Positions 28,836 to 40,077 of a DNA stretch of 64,000 nt are shown in pieces. The notes beneath the pieces are model-generated. The model did no database searches and was not told the DNA's origin. It worked only from the letters and a program-made list of their open reading frames with translations. Position 1 is the first letter of the stretch. Each line of letters begins with the position of its first letter. The DNA is from Takakia lepidozioides. Its lineage: Eukaryota > Streptophyta > Takakiopsida > Takakiales > Takakiaceae. A program made the position numbers and the translations under genes. Where the stretch lies: NCBI GenBank assembly GCA_030704615.1, contig CM060733.1:72728001-72792000 (forward strand), read 5' to 3'.

Positions 28836-31057
28836 CAAAGTTTTTGTCCACATCAATGAACAAAATGAAGCAAATGCCGATCATGGAGCCATCACATATG
28901 CGGGCACGGACGGTGAAGTGGACATGTCTGGCATGAAACAACTTTCAATCTTCTACGAGTTGTCATATTGGGCGATACATATTCCACAAAAAAACCGTCA
29001 ATATCCCTATGCATGCATGTAATATTGCACATTTGGTATGCGTTGCATTGTCACTTTCACGTCAAAAAATTCGTGTAAGTATTTGTGGGTGGGGATATAT
29101 GTAGGACTTGAAGATTCCCCATCTTCTAGATCCCATGCATATTGAGAAGAATGTCTGCCCGTCCCTTTTTCGGGTTCTTCATGGCACGCCGGCAAAGAAT
29201 GGAGTGGCTGCAAAAAGAGATTCTCTCGGCGTTAGAAAGGAGTTTGAGGAGCAAGGTTGCATGCGCCATCTATGGGCCGAACAAAATGCTGTGGACCCAA
29301 AGGGTGTTATACGGTGGAAGTATAGGCGCGCACCTTGGCAATGGACAAAGGAGGAATACAAGAAAGTGATAGCCACCATAAGTGCTGTCCGAACACCAAC
29401 TGGTTATGGGTCATCCCTCCGTACGAAGAAGACGAAGAAGACGGGGTCCATGGTTTGAAGTCTCATGACTACCACAATCTATTGCAAGACATTTTGCCCA
29501 TTGCAGTACGTGGGACATTGACTCCCAAGGTTTGTGAGACAATCTATAGATTGAGAGGCTTGTTCCGGTGGATTTGCTCCAAAGAGTTGGAGGAAGCGGA
29601 TTTTCCATGCATGAAGAAAGAGGCGGCGGAGGTAATGTGTATGTTGGAGATGCACCTTCCTCCCTCCTTCTTTGACATCCAAGTGCACTTGGTAGTGTAC
29701 TTAGTGGAAGAGGCTTCGATTGCCGGCCCCGTTCATTCTCGGTGGATGTACTTCCTTGAGCATTATATGAAGACTTTGAAAGGATTTGTAAGACAAATGG
29801 TGCACCCGGAGGGTAGCATGGCGGAGGGGTATACGTTGCAAGAAGCTATGTTCTATTGCACGGAGTACATGACAAGGGTGGATGAGAAAGCCCCTCGGAT
29901 GTGGAAGGAAGAGATGCACGAACCAATGACATCGTTTTGCCCAAAAAATCGAAGAGGGTAAAATTGCCGATCTTGGTGATTGAGCAAGCGCATAACTTCA
30001 TACTGAAGAACACCCTATCCATACATGAATAGGAGACAAGATACATTAACCTTGTTCAGCAATGAGAGGAGGAGACGCTTGCATGGAGGCGGAACTATCC
30101 AAGGCCGACGAGGAGCGGGCTGCCGGAATGTTCATTCACAAAATTTGCCCATGGAATTGCAGCCTCTAAGTTCATTCCAACAGTGGCTTCGGACTTCAGT
30201 TTATGACGTCGTTGCTCAAGGAGAGGTGGTTTCAGATTTGGTGCAAGACATTGCAAAGGGCCCCTCTCAATTCGCGATCTCATACACGGCGGTTTGGGTT
30301 CATGGTCGTCATTTCCGCATTCGTGCTCTTGACATGAAGCGCAAAACAACCTTTGATTCTGGCTTGTGTGCCACATATTGGCAAGACTCCGTGTGGGGCA
30401 AGGGAGATACACGACCTGCTATGAGCAAACTTGAGTACATTGGAGAGCTTGAGAGCATACTCCAACTTCAGTATACAAAGTACCGGCCTCTTCTCTTCAA
30501 GGGAAGGTGGTTCCAGCCACATCTTGTGGGGCCCTCCGCAACACTAGTGCAAGATGATTGTGGTTTCATGCACGTCAATGCAGATAGGCTCAACCCTACT
30601 CATCGTCCCTCCGATGAGCCTTTTTCACGGCCTTCAGACATGGAGCAAGTTTTCTTCTCTGATGACAAAACGAGAAGGGGGAATTGGAAGGTGGTTGTGC
30701 ATGCTCAGCCAAGAGGAAGACGTATCTATCATGGTCTCGGATCTCCATGGGGTGAGGCAATTGCGGTGGATGGAAAGACTGATCATAATGATGCTGATGA
30801 TGGAGGTTGGGTAGAGGGGATAGAAGAGGATGATGACGCCCCCAGAGAATGCATCCCGGACACTATATGATGAAGCTCCAGAAGATATGGATGTTCGAGA
30901 AGAAGATGAAGACACGACCATTGACAACGAGGTGGAGGATGATTCGGAGGTGCCTTTTGAGGGTCGGGCCATTTACGACGATGACTCCGATGACCAAGAA
31001 GATTTGCAGCTTGATGAGGATGAAGAAACTCCGAATGATGATGTTCAAGTTGATTAG
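28836..31057 (+). pseudogene. CACTA TNP2-like transposase, C-terminal half
   Basis: The pieces are SIFYELSYWA (28,950s) and, after a possible short intron, LLDPMHIEKNV, the end of a Transposase_21 domain. A DUF4218-like block follows, with LKSHDYHNLLQDILPIAVRG, LPPSFFDIQVHLVVYLVEEA and HSRWMYFLEHYMKTLKGFV, then HPEGSMAEGY. A frame change near 29,960 leads to a DUF4216-like block: VWVHGRHFRIRALD, WQDSVWGKGDTRP, KYRPLLFKGRWF and NWKVVVHAQPRGRRIY. An acidic tail ends at 31,057. The N-terminal catalytic part is absent. Several frameshifts make it nonfunctional. Confidence 0.82.
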
Positions 31058-31394
31058 ACACAAAATCAAAGCTACATAATAATTCTCGCATCGAACTGTA
31101 CCCATCCCTTCGATTGATTGTACATGTACATGCATATTGTAGCTTATTTCTATTATTGGTCAAATATGGCTGTGGCTGGTAGTCTTTCAAGAAAGAAGGC
31201 AGAGGCAATGAATATGTTGGAGCAACACATACAGATGTGGTATCAAGAGAATTATCAAAATGAATGTCACAATCTACAAGAAGGTCCACAACAACAAGCT
31301 AAACCATAAAGAAAAACAAACACCCTATCCCAGTACCATATGGTTAAAAAAAAAAAAAAAAAAAAAACCCCCAAAGACCCTAAACCTAAACCTA

Positions 31395-31896
31395 GAAAGC
31401 CCTGCCGTCGCTTCCTGCGACCCCCACGCGTCGTAAACTGCGACGCATTTATAGGATATATGAGGCCGGGGGTTACAAACGGCGACGGCAAGCCGTCGCA
31501 GGATGCGACCTATTTTTTTTTGTTTTGAAAGAATTGGGCAACCCCTATTTGCGACGAGCGGCCGTCGCCAATGTTTTTTGCCATTCATGCCACCATGTGA
31601 CGGCCTGGCGTCGCCAACAAGGGTTGCGATGAAAGAAAGGGCAAGAAAGGGCTGCTTTTTTTTCGCTGGCGACGGCCGGTCGTCACCAGAAAGGCCTGCC
31701 TTCTGCCCTTCGTTGGGGGGGCGACGCTTGGGCGTCGCATGGAAGGGCTGCCTCCTACCCTTCATCCGCCCGTACGACGGCCGGGGCCTGACCCGCGGGG
31801 TCTGTTTGCGACGGCCGGACGTCGCACGCTCGGTGCCGCGCGGGGCGTGGGGGCGCGGCTGACGTAGCAACCCCCCCCCCCCCATTTGCTGTAGTG
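31395..31896. repeat. CACTA subterminal GCGACG repeats and right terminus
   Basis: The words GCGACGGC, GGCGTCGC and CGTCGC recur in both orientations over 480 bp and end in the terminal GTAGTG. Dense short words near the ends are the binding sites of CACTA TNPA-type proteins. Confidence 0.72.
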
Positions 31897-31899
31897 TCC

Positions 31900-32308
31900 A
31901 ACTCCTGCTGTTTCTGCTTCTTCGTCTTCTTTGGAATCACAACTGGAGCGTTTTGCTGGCGGGTCCTCTTCTTGATTCCCTTTTGCGTTTTCTGCAAGGC
32001 CAGATCCAGCGTCTTCTGTGCTATCGGAGCTGTTTTCCGTGATTCTTTGAGAGCAGCAGCCTCCCTTGGCTGCATTGGTCCTAGAGGGGCACGATTCTGC
32101 CGTTTATTGGCCTCCACCTGCATTTCGTCTCGCATGGATCCACAATTCCGCCCAATGTGTCCAAGTACCACGGGTAGTCAACTAGATGCTCAGAATGCCA
32201 GTCTTTCACAATGTCTGCTGTATACATCGAGTCCGGGCCCGGAGTCCTCCAAGCCAGGAAAAACGGGGGCTCCCTTGCCAAAGACCCGCACTTAAGGACG
32301 ACAAATTT
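31900..32308 (-). pseudogene. Methyltransferase-like gene, copy 3, exon fragment
   Basis: A minus-strand exon starts after a TTGCAG acceptor just as in copy 1. It reads LAREPPFFLAWRTPGPDSMY, then HLVDYPWYLDTLGGIVDP, a segment with ESRKTAPIAQKTLDLALQ, and the basic KKRTRQQ..KKTKKQKQQ, where the CACTA element interrupts it. The frame is kept across this basic segment, whereas copy 1 has a shift in the A-run upstream. Catalytic exons are missing. Confidence 0.85.
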
Positions 32309-32480
32309 GATATACCTGCAATATACTCCACATAGGAAGACAGAATTTGAGCAGAACGAATTCTGGGCTGAGGTTCAATTCCGGTTCAAATGCAGTGTCG
32401 TATTTCAAATTTTGTGACTCGTTTGATGCTGTGACAAATGTGTACATTGTCCGTGCAGTGCACCATCCACAGAAGAAAGT

Positions 32481-32932
32481 GGAAATGCGGCACCGCATTT
32501 CCCACATGAGTATCAGATGGCAGGTTTTGGCAAACCCACAATTGTGGTGCCGCATTTCCGTTCCATTGTCATAGATGGAAGGGTAAATAGTAATGGGGAC
32601 GAAAATGCGGCACCGTCGTCCCCAATGTCATTAAGGCAAGGTCTCAGGACAGAAACGCGGCGCCGCATTTTGTCCCCAGTGTCATGAAGGCAAGGGTGGA
32701 TGACAAGTGGAACGTCCCAGTGTCATGGAGGCAAGGTAACTAGTAGTGGGGACTGAAATGCGACACCGCATTTCCATCCCCACTGTCATGAAGGCAAGGG
32801 TGGATGACAGGTGGGACGGAAATGCGGTGCCGCACTTCCGTTCCACTGTCATAGACGCAACGGGAAGTGGAAGTGGGGATGGAAATGCGACACCACATCT
32901 CCATCCCCATTGTCATGCGGCACCGCATAAAT
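32481..32932. repeat. Palindrome array 3, in the intron of methyltransferase-like copy 3
   Basis: Eight legible palindromes of the GGAAATGCGG type start near 32481, 32538, 32601, 32651, 32754, 32818, 32881 and 32911. Steps are 57, 63, 50, 103, 64, 63 and 30. The spacer (a GTCATGAAGGCAAGG-like word) differs from those of arrays 1 and 2. The array lies upstream of the acceptor of the exon at 32,308 (minus strand), in the same intron that carries array 4 in copy 2. Confidence 0.9.
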
Positions 32933-32939
32933 AACATAT

Positions 32940-35850
32940 AGTGACCCCCCGTGCATCTTCTCTCCCTCCAAGGACCAGTTTACTCCAGCTTTCCTTCTGA
33001 AGTTCCTTTCCTTGGAGTATAGAAGTGTCCGAGATTTCTTTTGGCAGATTTAAAAGACAAGAGAGTTTGAGGTCCAACATGGCCCCTATGCATTTGGAAT
33101 TGGCAGACTTCAACACACTTCAATAAGGCCTTTTCTTTTCTGAGGATCTTCCCGGCTCTCTGTCTGGACAGGGTCTGGCTGAGCTTCCTCAAGGCCTGCA
33201 GTTTATAATGAACCTAAGAGTGGGGGAGACATAATGATTCTCTGTCTCCTTCCAGACTCCCACCAGGGCCCTATTGATTTCATGATCTTTTAACATGTCA
33301 GCATTTAATTTAAGTCTCTTCCCCTAACCCGAGAGTCAGTAGCTATGAAACAAATGTGGAGGAGAGCATGGTCGAAGTGAGGTAAAATAAGATCAAGAGG
33401 GATCCTAGTGGACCAAGTAAGCAAAAACGGGGTGTAGTAGAACCTGTCCAATATGGCCAAACAAAGGTCAGGGGGCCTTTGGTCCGGGAGTCTCCTGGGG
33501 CAGGAGTGGCAGCGTCTAAGAGCCCCACAACAAGACAGAGCGAGAGTCCCAAGCGTTCCTCTTGAGGACACAGAGGTCCGAAGAAAACAAGCCAAATCTA
33601 TCAGAGCTATGCTCAACCATATTGAAGTCCCCCCCAATCACCCAGTGTTCAATATCAGAATTATCTAGAAACTTCAGCCTAAGAAACTCCCAAAGCTCTA
33701 TCCTCTCATCAGCTTTGTTCGGGGCGTAGACATTAACAAGACCAACCATACCAATAGAGGGAGAGGGGCATAGAATAATACACTGCAAACGCCCCTGCAT
33801 CTAGGTTTCGTTGGAAACAACAGAAGAGGGAAAGGTCGAAGGCGAGATCAAAATCACTGTACCACCCCTAGAGTTAATGATAAAAGGATTCCAAAAGGCT
33901 GCCGCTGCGGAGATAGAACCACCCATAGCCTCAATTTTGAGTAAATCCAATGTATGTTCTTGCAAGAAAATAATATTGGGGCTATTAATGAACCTGGAAA
34001 TCCCATACCTAATTCTGGCTCTCTTAGGAGTAGAGCTGTGGGACCCACCCCCTACACATTCCAACTACGAAAGGAAAAACTCATGGTGGGGGGGGGGGGG
34101 GGGGGGGTCCTATCCAAAGGGGGGAGAGCTGAGATCCAGGAAAAGCCCGAAGGCGGAGGGAGAGCAGCAGGCAGCTTCAAAAGTGTAACCCTTATGGAAC
34201 CCTCTTGCCTTTCATGACCCAGTTGTATGAACTAACGTTTTTTTGCCCCCACCCAAAGCAAATGAAGGTGAGAGATGATCCTTAACTGATTGCCAAAGAG
34301 AAGAGAGAAACCACCCAGTAAAGGAGATGGGATACTACCTTCCCAACAACAAGGGAGAAGTCTCAAGGATGGGAGAGCGCTGCTATGCACCAAGACCATA
34401 ACACGACGGAAATCAAGGAGGTGAGGTGCAAAAACAAAAAAAGGAGCGTAAGCATGGTGGGACAGGCTTACCGCAGTGGGGGAGTCAACAGTTTCCTCCT
34501 GCGGCATGAATGTGAGCGATGGGTCCGAGGCTGCGAAGGGCAACGACAGAGCTGGTGAAAGGACAGTGGCTGCAATGTCCAGGGGAGCCCGGGAGACCTC
34601 TTTTATCTTGCCCTTTTACCTCTTGGTGACCTCCTCCACCATCTTCTTGCCTTCCTTGAATAACAAGGTACTTTTTGCCAGGATCCATGGGTCACTGACC
34701 CTGCGGGAAAGATCTACCTTGTCAGCCCAAATCCAGTTGTGAGTTCCCATAGTGACAGAGATGTCAACACCAGAAATAATTGGGAACACATGAACAATGA
34801 CCAAATCATAGCTAGTTGCATTGTTCTCAACCAATACCCCTATGTGGTTTAGGTTTTCCATTGTAAGGAGAGCATGAGGGTTGCATGAGGAAAGGATCTC
34901 TTGAGAGAGCTTGAGAGTGAGCTCCTTCTCTTGACCCATCTTGAACTCGAGGGTGTGATCTTCAGAGACCCATGCTGATCTGAACCCCGGCCCCCAGTAC
35001 CATTCGTTAGCAAGAACCTTGTACCCTTGTCGAGGAAAGTGTAAAACATCGGAGTAAAGCAAATTTCGGCCTTCTCCCTGGAATACCCGGATCCTGGAGC
35101 CCAACCATTCAATGGCAAGTTATTGAAGGAATGAAATTGATCCAGAAACGAGACAGCCATGTTGGTAGACCTTGTGTGCAAAACATAATGGCATAGAATC
35201 CCCTGCCCATAGTCAAGCAGAAGTGTCGCTCCAGGCCCCCTTGCAAGGTGCCCCACCACCCATCTTCTAACCCACATCCTGGGCTTGATCTTTCCAGGGA
35301 AATACAGAAGCACGCCTTGTTGGGAAAAAATTTGTGACTGCGAGATAATCTGTCTTTGTTGAGCGCAAGGATTGGTTGCGAGTCTGTAATCGCCACTGCC
35401 GCATCCTCCCAAGGGACCGAGTCCGAGGCAATCGGGGAAGGTGGAGCTGAGTCGATATCTGGGCCTTTGCCCATAATGGAGCCTCCAGAGAGGTTGGTAA
35501 CAACTGGCTTTCGTGCCCAGCCACTGTCGCATCCTTTGGTACATGTGAAAGATCCCCCCCTTTTTCCCTTGGAGAATGTTACTCATGAGAAGAATGTAGA
35601 GCAAGAAGATGTGACTCCAGAGAAGATAGAAGCACAGTGCGAGAGGAAGCAAACATGAAGAAGGATCTCTGCAGAGAACAATGCGAGGCAGAAAAATACC
35701 ACGGTAGTTCCAAAGCCAAGAACAGATAGAAGGACTTACTTCGTTTCTACAAATCAGAAAATGATGCAAGATTGAGTGTTGAGTACTTATTGAACACTTA
35801 TTAATTCCGGGCCATTGAGGGGAGCGGGAGCCGACTTTTGACAAGCTGAA
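32940..35850 (-). mobile_element. Non-LTR retrotransposon (LINE) fragment, ORF1 and endonuclease
   Basis: On the minus strand, 35,850-34,250 holds frameshifted pieces of an ORF1-like protein (KPRMWVRRWVVGHL, NWIWADKVDLSRRVSDPWIL). Position 34,064-33,516 is an apurinic-type endonuclease: NIIFLQEHTLDLLKIEAMGG, then an in-frame TAG near 33,800, VGLVNVYAPNKADERIELW and HWVIGGDFNMVEHSSDRFG. Weaker linker pieces follow (ALRKLSQTLSRQRAGKILRK). The reverse transcriptase is absent; the element stops at palindrome array 3. A G-run interrupts 34,089-34,108. It cannot be active. Confidence 0.75.
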
Positions 35851-36909
35851 CAGCTTGCAACAACGCCATTGCTTCCGAAGACGGCTGCTTGTCTGGGCTC
35901 AGAGAGAGAATCGTGGAATTGAAGGTGAAATTTGTAAGTACCTTTAATGGAACTTGCTACCACACAGCGCTGCCATTGCAGAGAAAGGGAGGGAGGGAAG
36001 GGAGGGGACCCGCCATGGGTAAGCTTATAGACAACACTAATTCCTTCAGAAGGACGGAAGGCGTTAAGTCGTTTCTTCAACTGAGCAGATTCCCCAGTAC
36101 GTTGAGCAAGTGGCAATGGGGCTGGGGTGATGAAAGACGAGGAGTCTGTAAGCCCTCAATACATCCAGCAGCTCGTGGAGCTGCTCAGGGATGGACAGAT
36201 ACCAAAAGAGGACGGCGGAAAATTATTACGCTGTACAGAGCTTACGCTTGCTCTGTCCCAACGAGCAGGGGGCAAGAGGGGGATGGAGGGAGAACATGAG
36301 CATCCCCTAGAACGAGGAATGAAGCTTCTAGCAGCTGCTAGAGAAATGACGAGGTAGCCTGAAGGGAGTTTCTAAGTCCCCAACACTCTCTGTTGTAGAT
36401 CAAATTACAATCCTTCTGTTTAGTTGTTGTTGTTGTATTCATAATCAAATTAAATTCTTATCATATCTATCTAGTCATTTGAAGGATTGTAACTGGCATA
36501 AACTTAAATATTAATGATAAATCATTGTCGTTTCCTCATTTAATTTGATCAAATGGGCTCCGTCCCTTTCGCCTCTCATTTTACAATAATAGGGTCATGA
36601 ACGCAAGCGTGCGAGAAGGACGGTGGGCCCGTCGTCTGGACGACGGGCGCCCCCCCACCCGTGGTCGCCCACGCCCGCCGCTACTGCCACGGCTGCCCCT
36701 CCCGGGGTCCGTCCACCGGCCTGTCCGCTGCGGCCGGTCCAGTCCGCGTGTCCGCCCGCCCGCAAGATCTGGGCCGTCCAGGACGAACCCCATCGCAGCC
36801 CTCCAATTTAGGGTCTTATCTCTGCGCCTGCCATCTGCCACCAGCTGTAAACATGGGTCATGTTTCTCCGTGCACGTTCTCCATTGTGTCCTGCGGCGCT
36901 TTCGTTGCA
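35851..36909. other. Noncoding interval
   Basis: No supported gene. Position 36,380-36,590 is AT-rich, then composition switches sharply to GC-rich from 36,600 to 36,800. The GC-rich part could be the promoter or 5' end of the transposase relic that follows. Confidence 0.4.
36627..36648. other. 22-bp inverted repeat upstream of a transposase relic
   Basis: Arms GCCCGTCGTC and GACGACGGGC flank a TG centre in a GC-rich tract about 280 bp upstream of the first exon of the MULE-like relic. It has the size of the array palindromes but a different sequence, and it occurs once. Confidence 0.6.
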
Positions 36910-38426
36910 GGTTCTGGAGCGTGTGTTCTGCACTGTACAGGGCATGGACGTAGGAGCGGAAGCCGACGACATGCAGCAATTTGAGAGCCGGCTTATACGC
37001 CATCTTCGACAAAGTCTGCAAACACCGAAACCAGGACCTTTCAACAATAAGGACATCCATTGGAAGTGTGAAACGCAATATGGGTTTAGGGGGGTGCAAG
37101 TGCGTGTTAAAAAGGCCTGTATACCTTGGGATAAAATTGCGGACTTCGTCCATGGAGAGGAGAGTGTGGAGGACTGCCCCACTCAATATTGGGTACATAT
37201 GCACAGTAAAGTGGACGCTAGAGTGCGGAAAGCTCCCAGAGGGAACACCTTCTTGAGCAGTATCATGTGTGCACCATCCTCATTGTGGTTCAGGGATGTC
37301 ACCGCATTGTTGTTGTGATTTGTATTTGTCTCCGACTGTGGCTTCCATAAGTCCATAGGTTGATATTTTGGCTTTTGAATTCCATTTGATAGGTATCAAT
37401 GCTGCTACGGACCCGACAACAAGCGCACGATCAATGCAACTGTCGAGGATCCAAAACAAAAGCGTGGAGGTCCGGATGTGGGTGCTGGCACTAAACACCC
37501 GCATAAAGGCCCAAGAAGGAAGAAGTCGGACTACGGAGAGTCGTACAAGCGCGGGTGCCTTTGTTGTTTCAAAGTGCAGCAATCTTATCTTGCCCCGGAC
37601 ATTTGTGTCCTCACATACTACAACAACATGGAGCACGTGGATGCCCTAGGGAAACCCTCCCATGGCAAAACCGCAGAGTTCAGGAACACACGGGCAACCT
37701 ACGCACCCCGCATTAGCGAGGAATTGAAAGCCTGGGTCGTTGAGTGTTTGTGCCGAGGCCTCACGTCGCACAAATCATGATGGAACACAAGGAGCATGTC
37801 ATGAACAACACAGGTTTGGGAGATGCATGGACACGTGATGATTTCCTCCTCGAGCAAGATGTCCGCAACCTGGCTGAGAAATGGGCGTGGCAGACGTTCA
37901 AAAAGCATGCCAACGATGCCGACAGCGTCCGCTTGTGGAAAGACCTGAACCCCACATCAGTCTTCTTCTATCGAGAAGAAACATTGGCGCCAACCTTCAA
38001 GCATTACGATGGAGATTTGACATTCACTATTGGCATTCAAATTGAGTGGCAGAAGCAGAGAATGCTTCAATTGGGACATGCGCGTATCGTTGCATGCGAT
38101 GCAACCTTCAGGACAAATCACCACAAGGTACAATTCATCCCTCTTACCCTTTCTGCAAATCAATTGTTCGTAGGATGTTGCACATTGGAACCAACTGACA
38201 TAGTGACATAGTGCATCTGAATAGTTCCCATTGTACACGTTGATGGTTTTCGACGAGTGGCTGAACGGTATACCAGTTGCGTACATCATATCCGCCAGGA
38301 ATAGGACAACAGACCTGGTGCCGTGGATGTCAGCCTTGCGTGACCGACTCCATGCAGATATGCCGACCCGGCGACCCAATGCCTTCATTGTTGATGATGC
38401 GGACGTTGAAATCAACGCTATAAGGT
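36910..38426 (+). pseudogene. Second MULE-like transposase, At1g60560-type, partial
   Basis: Exon 1 starts after a TTGCAG acceptor at 36,909 (VLERVFCTVQGMDVG) and includes IHWKCETQYGFRGVQVRVK. The next exon, after TTGATAG, has a zinc-binding segment YQCCYGPDNKR, KRGCLCCFKVQQSYLAPDIC, then EHVDALGKPSHG. A one-base shift near 37,775 separates this from LTFTIGIQIEWQKQRMLQLG and RIVACDATFRTNHHK. An intron (38,129-38,222) follows, then FPLYTLMVFDEWLNGIPVAY and AFIVDDADVEINAIR, ending exactly at a GTGAGT donor. The pattern matches the plant SWIM-domain MULE family that includes Arabidopsis At1g60560. Two catalytic Asp are visible; later exons with Glu and SWIM are gone. Confidence 0.72.
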
Positions 38427-38479
38427 GAGTCTTCCATTCCTCAACAGATACCCATTGTCGAAGTCCTCTGGCATGCAAC

Positions 38480-38690
38480 TGTCGTCATAGTGTGCTTTGG
38501 CAGAGTCTGTGGCAGAGTCGCGTGCGACAGTTCCCTGAGAGACTCGCATGCGCGAGTCTGCTGGCAGACTGGACTCGACCAAGTCGCGTGGGCAAGCCCG
38601 ACTCGCCCGACCAAGTCGCTGGCAGACTCGCCAGGCCGAGTCCGCCAGAAGACTCGCAGGGGCGAGTCTGCTGGCACCCTTCATGGGTCT
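38480..38690. repeat. GACTCG/CGAGTC cluster
   Basis: About a dozen GACTCG or CGAGTC words in both orientations occur within 200 bp, with recurring TCTGCTGGCA and GACCAAGTCGC contexts. No coding evidence. It may be subterminal sequence of a DNA transposon or a decayed hairpin-rich repeat. Confidence 0.6.
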
Positions 38691-38693
38691 GCT

Positions 38694-38756
38694 AGAGATG
38701 AGGAGAAATTGTGGAATGAATACTTTTCTGATCCCAGTCAATGGTGGGACAATTGA
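38694..38756 (+). pseudogene. OSB-type organellar ssDNA-binding protein exon fragment (PDF motif)
   Basis: Twenty codons read RDEEKLWNEYFSDPSQWWDN, then TGA, then GKK. This matches the start of the PDF motif of plant OSB proteins (W..F.DP..WWDNR..K), with the Arg codon CGA mutated to TGA. OSB proteins bind single-stranded DNA in plastids or mitochondria. No OB-fold exon is visible nearby. Confidence 0.6.
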
Positions 38757-39580
38757 GGCAAAAAGGTGAATGCCTATTGGATTAGTACAGAGAGAAACAG
38801 ATGCAATTGAGCATAGGAACTAGTGTGATAAGTTGAGTTGGGTGTCTGCTGGAACAAATCTAGGTTGTCATTGAAATGATGATCAATCATCTTGATGTCG
38901 ATCTTGAAGAATATTGGTCGAGAGTTAATCCATCTGTTGCGGAAATCACCTTGGGGATCTTCGGTAGCTTAATGCATGCGAGTGCAGGGATGATTCAAGT
39001 AGTCAACAGAATATTTGTTGGACATATTTCAACCATGGCTCGTCTCAGGAGGGTTTCTGCTTAGGATGCTAATGGGAATTGCTGGTGGAGTGATTTCTAT
39101 TTGCAATGAGCCAAGAATTATCTTCTTGATCTGATTGTGGGAGGCCAGAACCCATTACTGAGAGATCCGCGCATTGATCTTTTCACATGTGAAATAGTTC
39201 CGTCAGATGTAGGGTAACACATGCCTTTGTGGAGATCACTGAAATGATTTGAAAGATCCACATGACCTGCTTGAGGTTCACTTTCAATGGCCATGTAAGG
39301 CTAAATGTTCAACTACAAAGATATGTATATACCCTATTTCAATCAGTGATTTCACTGGTCATCACATCATTACTGCACAATCCATGAGTGTTTGTCGCAC
39401 CAATCTTCAACTGCTCTACACGTGCTGCTAGGAGGCCTTAAAATGTGTATCCCCACTAGTGCTCAGTTTAGCTTCTGGGCATGGGCTGAAGTGCTTGGGG
39501 ACAAGAGTATCTAGCTCCATGTGTAGGGTGCAGTGCAGTCTATGAAATTGACGTTGTCTCTTTTTTTTGTGGATGGACAG
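38757..39580. other. Noncoding interval before the Rab exon
   Basis: No supported gene. It ends in a pyrimidine tract and GACAG acceptor, so part may be an intron of the ancestral Rab gene. I could not find exon 1, with its P-loop. Confidence 0.4.
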
Positions 39581-40077
39581 ATACAGGGCTGTCACCAGTG
39601 CATACTACAGAGGTGTTGTAGGTGCCTTATTGGTATATGACATTACTAAGAGGCAATCATTCGATCATGTGCAAAGGTGGCTTGAGGAGTTGAAGTCTCA
39701 AGCTGACAGCAATATTGTTATTATGCTGATTGGTAACAAGTCTGATCTTGGCAACTTACGGGCAGTTCCATCACAGGAGGCCAAAGAATATGTAGAGAAA
39801 GAAGGGTTGTTCCTCCTTAAAACTTCAGCTATGGAGGCCACAAATGTTGAGTCCGCTTTTTTCAGTGTACTATCAGAGGTGTACATGATTGTGAGCAGAA
39901 AAACCCTCATTGCTGACGAGACTGTAATGAATGGGAACTCTGCCCTACTATCTGGTACAAAAATGACCTCAACAATGATGGAGGCATGCCTAAGAAACAA
40001 TGATGTTGCACAACATGATAGTTTTTTCTTTAAGCTTTTTCTTTCAGACAGTATATGGTTTCGACAGTTTTGCTGAA
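39581..40077 (+). pseudogene. RABA-type Rab GTPase, second exon, C-terminus lost
   Basis: After a good splice acceptor the frame reads [40 protein letters not shown], then [17 protein letters not shown] (G4 box NKSD), [20 protein letters not shown] (G5-like TSA) and [12 protein letters not shown]. This matches RABA (Rab11-like) proteins, most like RABA5. The retained intron boundary argues against a processed retrocopy. The P-loop exon is missing. The end does not show the expected double-cysteine prenylation motif; it runs into unrelated residues. It is a fragment of a trafficking GTPase gene. Confidence 0.75.

Larger units (their letters stand above)
28836..31896 (+). mobile_element. CACTA (En/Spm) transposon, left end missing
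   Basis: A degenerate TNP2-type transposase (about 28,836-31,057) is followed by a poly-A run, then a 31,395-31,880 tract rich in GCGACGGC words in both orientations. The end is TTTGCTGTAGTG at 31,885-31,896, the inverted form of CACTACAGCAAA, the classic CACTA terminus. The next three bases, TCC (31,897-31,899), could be the 3-bp target duplication. I could not find the left terminus. The element ends inside an exon of methyltransferase-like copy 3, so it inserted there. Confidence 0.82.

Noticed and set aside
31340-31885. Open frames in the GCGACG-rich tract
   Set aside because: Explained by CACTA subterminal repeats and homopolymer runs.
28425-32308. One element copy comprising copy 3 of the methyltransferase-like gene and the second small unknown gene
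   Set aside because: The two are on opposite strands, unlike in the giant element, so they probably come from separate insertions.
39581-40077. Functional Rab GTPase gene
   Set aside because: No P-loop exon and no prenylation cysteines; only the second exon is recognisable.
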